DNA of 64,000 bases, taken from Branchiostoma floridae (taxonomy: Eukaryota; Chordata; Leptocardii; Amphioxiformes; Branchiostomatidae). The first letter of the stretch is position 1. Each line of letters opens with the position of its first letter. Below the pieces are notes generated by a model. It worked only from the letters and a program-made list of their open reading frames with translations. It was not told the DNA's origin and ran no database searches. Positions 48,601 to 59,000 of this stretch are shown here, one piece after another. The DNA lies in the NCBI RefSeq assembly GCF_000003815.2, contig NC_049985.1, positions 2,037,762 through 2,101,761 on the forward strand, given 5' to 3'. Both the position numbers and the translations under genes were made by a program.

Positions 48601-51600
48601 CGGCTGATTGACTCCTCTGTAGCAAAACTCCCTTGGAAAGTTATTGGAAGAAGTTTATTTGCAAGTTCATGCCCGAGGGCTAATAATTGCAAGTACATGG
48701 TAGAAACATAGGAGATATACAAGTGGCAATGAACTAGTCTCTACCAGATTCCTGATCGCTGGAAAAATCGTAGAAATGGAATATAGCCGGCCAGGGAACA
48801 GTACGCGATCCACAGTCGACAGACTATATTCCTCTGGCCGGCTTACTCCTCTATTTGTTCCATTTCTACGATCACCAGCGATCCGGAGCAATGAACAGTT
48901 ATAAACAATTTTCTACTCTAATACTAGTGTTGGCTATTTCTAAACAGGTTGGGTTTGACTTCTTTTTTTGGAAGCAGAGGGAGACGAAAAATAATAGCAA
49001 GCGTAGTTAGACTAACGATGCTAGCCAAGCGAAGCATACATGATGTACCCGGCGCGGCGTATCCGGTACGTCAGACGCTGGGGCGCCTCTCCTTCCCACA
49101 TGTAAATAATGAATGAATGTCTGCGTGAACGTCCTTTATTACAACAAATCCGAAACGACTTTTCCTCAACAAGCAGCTTAAACGACCTTGAAAATGAAGT
49201 GTTGGCAAAACAGAGGAAATGAAACTTAAGCAATTAGGTCGCATCAGAGCAAACTAAATATTTCCTCTATGTCTCATTCTTTACGTATCGCTGTTAACAC
49301 CAGATGTCAATGATATATGTTTAATTGCCCTATTCTGTTAATAGCGTTGCGTTCCGAGTACAAAACGTCCAGGCATACAGATACAGAGCACAGATATAAA
49401 ATATGAAGCATCAGAACAATGTAAATATTTTATCTACACTATATCACTATAATCACTATATAAAACATGCGGAATGCATCAATGATGTTTCTCTGTTGAT
49501 GACGTAGCCTGATTCAATCGCGCTTCTCAGGCCCGCCGTACATTGCCGCGCCGCGGGGAGGAGGCTACAAGCTCTGGATAGCGGAGTTTACGTTACACAG
49601 ACTATTGATGACGATGCTATTTGATATCTCAGGATGCAGAGAATCGATAGAACATATGAACTGAGACTGAGGCAACTTGACCGCATCAGCAAAACACTGT
49701 AAATGTTATATTTCCTCTTCCCTATATCAACAGACAATCAACTATGCCATACTCCATGCACCAGGGACCAAAAATGTTATCATTTCGAGGTACTAGGTTT
49801 CATCAATACAGTCCATCCAGGCATTCTAGAGTGTCTGGATGGATTGTATTGATACTTGATGTGTGGGTATCAAGTATAAGGACAATGTCAATGCCTTCGC
49901 TGCCTTTTATCAATGTTACAGCAGACAGCAATGATTTTCCCCTCGCTGTGACGTGTGTTGATGGCGATGCTAAAGCTGGTATCTCACTGCACTTGGGCAC
50001 CGGTGCGGCACTGCGGGGTTCGTTCATTGCGGCGCTGTAATTATTTTCGCCGAATTTTTTATGATCTAAATATTGGTAAAAGTATGACTTAGAGGACAAC
50101 AAAATACACTCGCATAACGCAACAAAACTCGTTCTTTATCTCTGGAATGCGTTGAGTATCTTTCGAACCCCGCAGTGACACAAGCTCGACGCAAGTGCAG
50201 TGAGAGTGCATGCCTACACTACCTAGCAGACATCAATGATCTTCCCCTGGCTGTGTCGTGTGTTGATGGCGTTGCTAACCGATTTGACATCGCGATAATC
50301 GGATTTCCTCGGCTCCGATGCTAAGAGCTTCTTCGAGCATCACGTCCCGATTAGGGTGACGTTATTAAGTTTGATGACGTCTCCCGAGGATGATGATTGC
50401 CATGGTAACGTACGCACTCCTAGCCGACCGTATGTTCACAGGCTGTTAAACAGTCAATTATGACATTAGAGTTACTCCAAGTCTAAGTGCTTTTCTCTAT
50501 AACACTATAACACATTAAAGTGGGATTATGTGGCGTATACGTAACTGAAGCTCACCAAAACATGGCCTCCACCCATCGTGACCCAAGAACGTAATTGCAG
50601 GGTATTTGGTTCAGAAGCCAGAGGTCCAGGGTTCAAATCCCTACATATGCTGCGGATCTAGTGCCCTCGTGAAAGGCACTTTACGCGATTTCCCTCACTT
50701 CACCCAGGTGTAAACATGGGGATCTGACTGCGGTTTGGGAGGTAAAAGGTGGTGAAAGGAGAGGGTTGGGCTTCGCCTCTCAATACTGTGCCCTAGCTAG
50801 ATACAGTGGATAACAACCCACTGCCCTATGCCGGATGGTCCTAAAATGATATAAAACGGCTATTGGACTACGTTATCTTAAAAAAAGCTATTCCTTTTGT
50901 GTTCCTCTCACTGGATCTCAAACGTAAGAGGATACCTAAGTCAATTAGTAACTGCGTTATCTGGTGGGAACCTTTGAAAGTTTCTTCATAACATCCCATT
51001 GAAGACCTAGACAGGTTGCCATCCTTAAGTTTCCGCGGATCCCATGGTACATAGTACGGCTGCGGGCATCCAGGCTATTGAAACCTCAGCCCCTTTAATT
51101 TCTTGAACATGTTGAGATTCATGGTTATCTAATATCTTCTGCATCTTGTGATCGGTTCATCAGAGTCGCAGCTGGTTGTACCTAGAAGTCCGTAACACTG
51201 AATGGGGATGAGTAAGGTCTTCATATATCAGAAATACTATCAACCTTTCTTTCTAAATCTGCGAGTAGGTTAGCCTCAAACGCTCTTTTACAATTTCTAT
51301 GATTCGTCAAATTCTGTGTGTTGTCTTTCACCCAATATGCACACTATTGGAAACAGTTCCAATGGGACAGGACACCCACTTCTCATCGTATTACCACTAC
51401 TTGTCTTCTCTGTCGCGATCGCGAACAGTCGGTAGCTTAGCTCTTCGATGGGCTAAACTGGTTTGAGATCACTTTCACGGGATAACTGGCAGTAAGGATA
51501 TCACCGGACAGATGACCATGGCAGCACTAGTTGTTCGCAGGTTCTCACGTGTCAGTCAGGCCTGGGGCTGTCACACGGGGTCAGTCACCTCTGATGACCT

Positions 51601-54600
51601 CTGATGACCCCTGTGTGTCGATCTTCGTTTTATGGGTGAGCTCGTCTTTCCACAGGTGCCTCAGTAAAACGCGATCTTATGACTTTGAAGATCGTTGGAC
51701 GCTGTCAAAACTGCGAAAGAAGACCACTAGTACACAGGGCACGGATAAAATCTGTCTCTGTGTCTCTGTCAACAGGTGGTCATTGTAAAAGAAAATATGA
51801 TGATGATCTAAGGGTCTCTAAGGGACCTCCAAAAAGTGGTCATCACTTTGGCCAGGAAGTTCTTACGTAGAGATGGTCACTTGATTTGACTGTTTACACA
51901 TATTGGTTGAAAGAAAAGACCGTCCCTTATGTCCATATTTGTGCCCTGAACAAGTCCCTTACCCTAATATTTTCTCAACTAAAAAACTACTATGTTACAA
52001 TATTGCGTACATACCGTGGGCAATGTACCAAGTCACAAAAAGGTTATCCTCAAAAGAAATAATCCAGCCCGTTATTCTGTAGAAGGCTACGGGTTTGGCA
52101 AGCGATTTGGCAAGTCGTAGGTTCCTTAATTAGTTTGTATCGGTCGAAAGTAGGTCTAGACTGTAAATCAAACGTGTAACACGCGACATCTACAGTGTCC
52201 TATAATAAAGGACAGCTGTTTCCAGGCTTCTGACTTGACGTGAGAAGGCGGCCGGTGTCTGTCTGGATGGGTCGGTCTGACATCCCCCTGATTTACGCAC
52301 GGTAACCAGTCCCAAATGGAGCCAATAAAGGACCAGTGTTCGAGAGGGGAGGGTTCAACAGGGAAAAAGTAGCTATGGCATCTACAGCCTGATAACCATA
52401 GTGGGCTCAGGAAAAAGCCTTTTGTTTAATTTGTAGAACTGGAGCCATTTAAAAACCTTTAAACCGACTAGTAGTTCCAGTCGGTCAATCTTGACATGTA
52501 AGGTGATCCATAGAGGAAAAACGCGGAAACCGGGGTAAAGTGTCTTGATTTTTCTTCTGAAATCTTGACAGTTTTGGAGTGGCTATGATGACAGGACAAA
52601 TTTTATACTTTGAACAGTTGACACAACAGACTGCTATTTGAGTGCATTAAACTTTCCTTGGTCAGAAGTTTTGATTCCTGAGATAATAATTTATGTCCCC
52701 TTTTCCATAGGATTGCGTGCATTACAGGCTGGCGTTACCCCTACTGAGTTGTCATCCGCACACAACTGACCAACGATGACTGACCAATTTTTTCCACCCG
52801 TTATCTTCCATGCTAAACGTTTTTTTGCTTGGTTTCCCTGCAGGTGACGTCACTGCCACGGACCTTGCGTCACGGCTGTCGCGATGGCAACGCTGCGCGA
52901 GACGTCTCTGACCTGTCGTCAAGGCAACGGTGGTCGGCATTACGTCACATCATCGTGAACGACGAGTACAGGTTCCTGTACTGCTACGTGCCAAAGGTGG
53001 GGGCGACTCTAGAGAAATATACCGTTTTCTCTTACGTTGTTCTTTGGTCATCTAAACTTTACATCACAGGATGAAAAAGCCTGAATTACGTCACTATTTA
53101 TTATTCGTAACACGTCAAAATCATTCGTAACATGTCATCAATTTTTCAACAATAAGAAATTGACTCTTAAAGTTACACGGTCACACTGATCAAAGGTTGA
53201 CAATTCTGATAAGAATTGGCGCGGATAGATCTACACAGTATATCTGATATTCGCCAATAGTATAATCTGAAACCGTATAATCTGAAAAGTATAGACATAG
53301 AGCTAGACGCAAATAATTCAGTAACTTGGTATTGAAGTTGATGATGAGAAGATGATAATGATGAGTATTGTTGCTTCTGGGTCATCGCAATGCTTCGTAA
53401 TGGCCTGGTGGACGCCAGTAGCCTGGGATCCAGTGTCGCACACGGGTGTGTGCCCGTTGCTTCCCACCAAAGGTTTGCCTTTGGGGAGCAACCGTCGGAA
53501 GGGTGCTAACGCTATCGAGACTGGATTCAAGGCTACTTCAGGCAGTTGTAAAGATCGAAGGAATATTCTGTACTTGTTATATATCTAACATCAAATCTTT
53601 TATTTACTCTCGTCCCCTGCCACGCAGGTAGCGTGCACGACCTGGAAGCGGGTGATCAGCGTGTTGGAGGGCCGCTTCTCCGACCCGGAGCACATCCCCA
53701 TGGACATGTACAAGTTCCACCAGCAGAACTGGACTTACCTCAGCCACTACCCGGCCGCTAGCGTGGCCTACAGGTGGGTGAAGTCATCTCCGAGCAAATA
53801 TCTGGTGGAGGAATCGTTACGGTCTAGATCTGCATTTTAAGACAGGTGTGTGTCAGAGCAACGCTGGGACAAGTTGGTCACGATCTTCCATCTAAACGTC
53901 TGCTTCGATATTTAAGTACTAGTATCGCTCATTTGCAGATTGCCTATATGACTTTGATGACTGCCTCTGAAGCAGTATGTCAAACATGTGATCCTTCTCT
54001 AATCGTTTATCATTCTAGGTCACATGTAGTCCCTTAGAACATATTGAAATTTAGCACTTGTGTAAATACACGTATTTCCTTGACTCTGAATCATCTCATA
54101 CTTTGTTGTTCCAAGGTTGTTCCAAGATTTGCATGAGCAACTGAGTTGATTCAAAGATGGCCACTCTAGTGGAAGTCCATCATTCACGAACCTGCTGCGA
54201 TACAAGTAGCATTACTAGTACTCTCTGACTCAGTCAGGCCGACAGCCTAGAGCGAAATTAAGTCAGGCCTGGTACTTACAACACCTTTTCCCATTTGCCC
54301 GCAGGTTACAACACTACTACAAGTTCATGTTCGTGCGTGACCCGCTGGCTCGCCTGGTCTCCGCCTTCCGAGACAAGTTCGAGCGGCGCATGGAGACCTT
54401 CAGCTTGAAGGAAGCCTGGACCATCCTTGAAAAATACCGCCCAAGCCCCATCTCCGAAACCGACGTCTCCCACCCAAACATAACGTTCCATGAGTTTGTG
54501 CAATACGTTGTGGATACGGCACCCAGGTCAATGAACCAACACTGGAGACCGTACCTGGACCTGTGTCAACCCTGTGCAATACATTACGACTTCGTCGGTC

Positions 54601-54821
54601 ACGTGGACACGCTGGAAGATGACGCGAAGGTCGTCTTGTCTGCCATTGGTGCAGACGACAAGGTGGCGTTTCCCGCGCGTTCGGCGTTCTACTCGCACGC
54701 GTCGTCCGAAGACGCTGTCAATCATTATTTGTCGCAACTCCCGCCGGACCTGTTCCAGAAGTTGGTGTCGAAGTACCAGAGAGACTACAACATATTTGGT
54801 TACAAACTTCCGGTCAGATGA
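45687..54821 (+). CDS. CHST14: Carbohydrate (dermatan/chondroitin) 4-O-sulfotransferase, CHST14-like
   Basis: Coding exons 45687-45953, 52844-52996, 53628-53773 and 54305-54821 (TGA); all AG/GT, phases consistent, 360 residues (human CHST14 is about 376). Residues about 9-24 (LFLLLLLVVMTTLLATL) are the single signal-anchor of a type II Golgi protein, followed by a low-complexity stem. The catalytic domain has FLYCYVPKVACTTWKR (5'-phosphosulfate loop), FMFVRDPLARLVSAFRDKF (3'-phosphate site) and the C-terminal NQHWRPYLDLCQPCAIHYDFVG and FPARSAFY blocks. The LCQPCA(I/V)HYDFVG and FPAR segments point to the dermatan 4-sulfotransferase branch rather than CHST8-13. Expected role: PAPS-dependent sulfation of GalNAc in the Golgi. 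The coding exon follows an acceptor at 45667-45669, so an upstream 5' UTR exon exists. The enzyme subtype is less certain than the family. Confidence 0.86.
47503..47688 (-). CDS. Small unidentified open frame or first exon
   Basis: Starts MAPKRKETARTD after AACAGTATAA on the minus strand and runs 61 codons. Near its end the sequence CTTAAAGACCAAG is followed by GTGAGA (about 47515), a good donor, so it could be a first exon ending ...YQYLKDQ. I recognise no family, and no downstream minus-strand partner exon was found. It lies inside the CHST14-like intron on the opposite strand and may be chance. Confidence 0.18.
   Translation of the reverse strand: MAPKRKETARTDALSNGFVPFSCNLKTETPRGVWVAPQAMLSFSRGLFGGYQYLKDQGERL
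48733..48888. mobile_element. Foldback MITE, ACTAGTCTCTACCAG family
   Basis: ACTAGTCTCTACCAG...GATCGCTGGAAAAATCGTAG and CTACGATCACCAGCGATCCGGA are inverted, with inner arms AATATAGCCGGCCAG / CTGGCCGGCTTACTCC. The right end lacks the GTAGAGACTAGT terminus that the 56877-57202 copy keeps, so this copy is slightly truncated. Confidence 0.7.
50590..50860 (+). mobile_element. SINE-like repeat with tRNA-type B box
   Basis: GGTATTTGGTTCAGAAGCCAGAGG followed by CAGGGTTCAAATCCCTAC resembles a tRNA T-arm and pol III B box (GGTTCAAATCC). The tail holds GAAAGGCACTTTACGCGA, CACCCAGGTGTAAACATGGG and GTTTGGGAGGTAAAAGG. A 5' A box is weak and no tRNA cloverleaf can be drawn, so this is a tRNA-derived repeat rather than a tRNA gene. 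Confidence 0.45.
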
Positions 54822-56054
54822 CAACTGCGTCATGTCCGGTCCATAGTTTATTAAGACTTAGTACTTATTCCATGATTAAGATGTAGAGTACTTCTGAAAT
54901 AAGGAGCAACTAAAATGCCGGATAATATGCAGGGGTCACATTTTCCGAACTAAGGCCCGGTCGGACAGTTTGCAGGAACAAAAACAAAGTGTATATCAAC
55001 AAATATACACACTATGCTCATTTTGTACATTTTGTGTGCTTTGACATTTGTCGTTTAACGTTATATCATACTTTTCTTTCCCGCAAACTTACCGGTCGGG
55101 CACTGGTTTGAAAATGTACCCTGGTATCACTTATATTACATTGATGTTGTACATTACGAAGACTGTCAAGTTGTTTAAACAATGAGTTAAATTGATCTGG
55201 TGTTGTACATCATGAAGTTGTTAGATAAGTTTTGGTCTGATGTTGTACATCATGAAGTTGTTTAAATTAGTCTTGATCTTTAAGTCAAGAGCTGAATTTT
55301 AGCTGAATGATTTTCTGTCTAACACGTAGTCAGTTATACAATAGCAAAGGAAATTATTAACGTTATGTTCTGTAAATACTTTGTGGAATTGTGGATCATG
55401 GTTGATAGAGATAATGAATGAACTCAAAACTATATGTGAGCCATTTCGATTCAATGTCGAGTTGAATATGTATAATGTAAATATTGATATGTCAGTGGTC
55501 TTCCGTTTGACTGTACGTCGCAAAATGTTCCGGAAGGTATTCCAATTACAAAAGTGTACATCCTACAGGCTTAAAGATTGTGTGCTTATTTAGCCTCACG
55601 CACAAATACCCCTTAGATAAATTAATCAGGTTGGAAAATCGTTGTGTAAAATGTTCTTTATGCTTAACCAAAGAGTTATAATGGCGGTGACCACCAGATT
55701 GAGGAGGCTGTATAGATATGAAAATCCACGTCAGTCATGGCCCGTGATAAGGGGGGTATAGAATATAGACTCAGTCACGTTTGGGACCGCATTCTTCACA
55801 CTGCAGCAGCGACGCCTAGCTGCAGTGCGAAGTAGAACAAGTCATTCGTCAAAAAGCAGGTACTCAAGCAACTGGATATGATTTCGGAAACGGTCAGACG
55901 TTTCAGACAACCATCCGGTGTCTTTCATTAGTGACACCGGACAAGAAGTCATTATTAATATGAGGAAGGTGACAGACAATCACTGGAACAACGGCAGTAT
56001 TTGTTTGTTTGTTTGGCTGTAGTAACTCTGATTGTCATTCAGCCTCACAGATAG
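54822..56054. other. Convergent intergenic spacer (CHST14-like 3' UTR / GPCR 3' UTR)
   Basis: Contains three direct repeats of about 60 bp with TGTTGTACAT(C/T)A(T/C)GAAG (55147-55265), and a GCAACTGGATATGATTTCGG repeat arm near 55869. Only a weak AATAAG signal follows the sulfotransferase stop (about 54898). No coding exon is seen. Confidence 0.4.
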
Positions 56055-59000
56055 TTACTCCATGGCAACGGAAGAGTTCCTTTCAGAGCTGTCGCCCGCC
56101 TGGCTCCCCATCTCCAACCCCGACGATCGCGTACTCTCGTTGGAGAACGCCTCCTGGCGGCGAAGCAGACGCGCTGCAACGGACAGGCTGCTGACGTCAC
56201 AGGACGGCCTCTGGCGGGACGTCCAGGTACTGCCGCGCCGTGGATCCAGGATCTCGCCGCCGCCACCTTGCGAGCAGCAGCAGAACAGCAGGGAGTCCAT
56301 GTAGAGCTTGTACTTCCGGCTGAGGATGTAGAGGGCGATGGGGTTCACGCAGGAGTTGAAACTTCCCAGCGTTAACCCGAAGTGATGCGCACCTGCAAAG
56401 AGAAGATGGAGCTGTCAAATTGTCTCATCTTTGATAAAAAAATCATTTGGTTTAATGATTAATTGAAAGTACTGTAAAAGTTTGGAGTTGTAGGAATCTG
56501 ATAGAAATGAGGAACATAACGTTATATCTAAGCAGCACATAAACTAGAAAAGGGTGGGGCTGTTAAATTGTCCCATCTTCGATGAAAACCTTTTGTTTTT
56601 CATAAATAGTTGAACATCCTGTCAGTGTAAAAGTTTGACGTTATATGAAACTGATAGAAATTATGAACCTGTAAATGAACTAGAACATTGTCAGGAAAAG
56701 ATCGTTGAAGTCTGTGACAAATCCTACAAGTTTTTCTAAATTGCTGAAGTTGGAGGTACGATATTGATAGTACACATGTAGTTGTTGGAAATTATCTCAC
56801 CGTTCTAAGGACTACAGCCCTTCCAAGTAGCGGGTACATCGCGTGAGTGCCACAGCCGAAATGGACTATGCACGCTACTAGTCTCTACCAGACTCCGCAT
56901 CGCTGGAAAAACCGTAGAAATGGAACAAATAGAGGAGTAAGCCGACCAGAGGAATATAGCCGGTCGCGATCCACAGATCGCGTGCTGTTCCCTACTGGAC
57001 CCTAGCCGGCTATNNNNNNNNNNNNNNNNNNNNNNNNNNNNNNNNNNNNNNNNNNNNNNNNNNNNNNNNNNNNNNNNNNNNNNNNNNNNNNNNNNNNNNN
57101 NNNNNNNNNNNNNAGCCGGCCATATTCTTCGGGCGGGCTTACTCCTCTATTTGTTCCATTTCTACGGTTTTTCCAGCGATCCGGAGTCTGGTAGAGACTA
57201 GTGAAACGTTTGGGGTGTTTGGTATCTAAGTCCTATATTAGCTTATCAGGAACTTAGCCAAACCAGTCGATTACTATTTGTGAGCCGTGTTTATTCAACC
57301 TATGCTAAACTCAAGTAACATATAATACAATGTGCTTCACTAGGAGTACAGCAGCAAGTTACAGTTACAGGATACAGGTCTAGGATAATGATACAGAGAT
57401 CTAAGTATATTTACAGAGAGAGTCGGTCTAACTAACTAACTAGTACACAATCCAACAGAGGGACTAAGCCCTACTTAAGTACCTCACCTGAGTCCTTGGG
57501 GCACGAGACTGACTAAATCTCTTCATACAATCTCTAAGGTTAACTTGCATGACAATAGGATGTATAACTCCGCCCATCACAGGTAAGCTGGTTGGATGCT
57601 GTCGGCATCCAGCCAATCAGGGATTACCAAATATGCTAATGTCAGCTCCTCCTCATATGGTCTAGACAGTCATTACCTAATTATCTCATATGTCAAAGGT
57701 CATGGCCGTTACACTAGCACGCTACCTAGCTTGAAAAGTATCTCACCTTGCAGAGCGCTGAAGGTGCAGATGTTCTGCAGGACGGAGCAGGGCAGGGTGA
57801 TGCGGAGGATGTTGGTCAGGTGGAACGGCAACCAGCACAGGGCGAACAGAGCCACGTGTGGCGTAGGCCTTACCACATGGCATAGGTCTAACCACCAGTC
57901 TACGCCCGATACCTAGAAATTACTAGTATCTCACCTTGCAGAGCACTGAATGTGCAGATGTTCTGTAGTACCGAGCAGGGCAGGGTGATGCGGAGGATGT
58001 TGGTCAGGTGGAACGGCAGCCAGCACAGGGCGAACAGAGCCACGTGTGGCGTAGGCCTTACCACATGGCATAGGTCTAACCACCAGTCTACGCCCGATAC
58101 CTAGAAATTACTAGTATCTCACCTTGCAGAGCACTGAATGTGCAGATGTTCTGTAGTACCGAGCAGGGCAGGGTGATGCGGAGGATGTTGGTCAGGTGGA
58201 ACGGCAACCAGCACAGGGCGAACAGAGCCACGTGTGGCGTAGGCCTTACCACATGGCATAGGTCTAACCACCAGTCTACGCCCGATACCTAGAAATTACT
58301 AGTATCTCACCTTGCAGAGCACTGAATGTGCAGATGTTCTGTAGTACCGAGCAGGGCAGGGTGATGCGGAGGATGTTGGTCAGGTGGAACGGCAGCCAGC
58401 ACAGGGCGAACAGAGCCACGATGCACAGCACCACATGTGACGTAGGCCAGTAACCACTAGTCTACGCACGCTACCTAGAAATGATCTCACCTTGCAGAGC
58501 GCTGAAGGTGCAGATGTTCTGCAGGACCGAGCAGGGCAGGGTGATGCGGAGGATGTTGGTCAGGTGGAACGGCAGCCAGCACAGGGCGAACAGAGCCACG
58601 ATGCACAGCACCACATGTGACGTAGGCCAGTAACCACTAGTCTACGCACGCTACCTAGAAATGATCTCACCTTGCAGAGCGCTGAAGGTGCAGATGTTCT
58701 GCAGGACCGAGCAGGGCAGGGTGATGCGGAGGATGTTGGTCAGGTGGAACGGCAACCAGCACACCGCGAACAGAGCCACGATGCACAGCACCACCCGGGC
58801 CGCACGGCGGCGCTTCGTCATACGGTCGTCCATCCCACGCGTATTCTGGATAAAACATGGGGGAGACTTGAAATGTGGGGAATACAGAAAATCACATGAT
58901 TTAACTTAATATACTATTTCTGTTGATTAGGCCACTGCATGTAGTTTTATCTGTCATTGCACAGCTGTACCTGTGTGGCCAAGGGTCTGAAGAATTGGGG

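Larger units (their letters stand above)
45954..52843 (+). other. CHST14-like intron 1, 6.9 kb
   Basis: Contains a diverged foldback (46010-46295), the foldback at 48733-48888, a 50 bp hairpin at 49801-49853, a SINE-like unit at about 50590-50860, and a repeated segment (49921-49975 and 50225-50275, both with CA(T/G)CAATGAT(T/C)TTCCCCT and TGTGTTGATGGCG). One minus-strand open frame (47688-47503) is listed separately. No further CHST14 exon is needed by the reading frame. Confidence 0.5.

Noticed and set aside
50600..50680. tRNA gene with GGTTCAAATCC
   Set aside because: No anticodon arm or acceptor stem can be folded; the downstream tail fits a SINE.
58667..58858. Other frames of the GPCR exons as separate proteins
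   Set aside because: They are shadows of the TM6 coding frame, which has matching splice sites, phase and family motifs.
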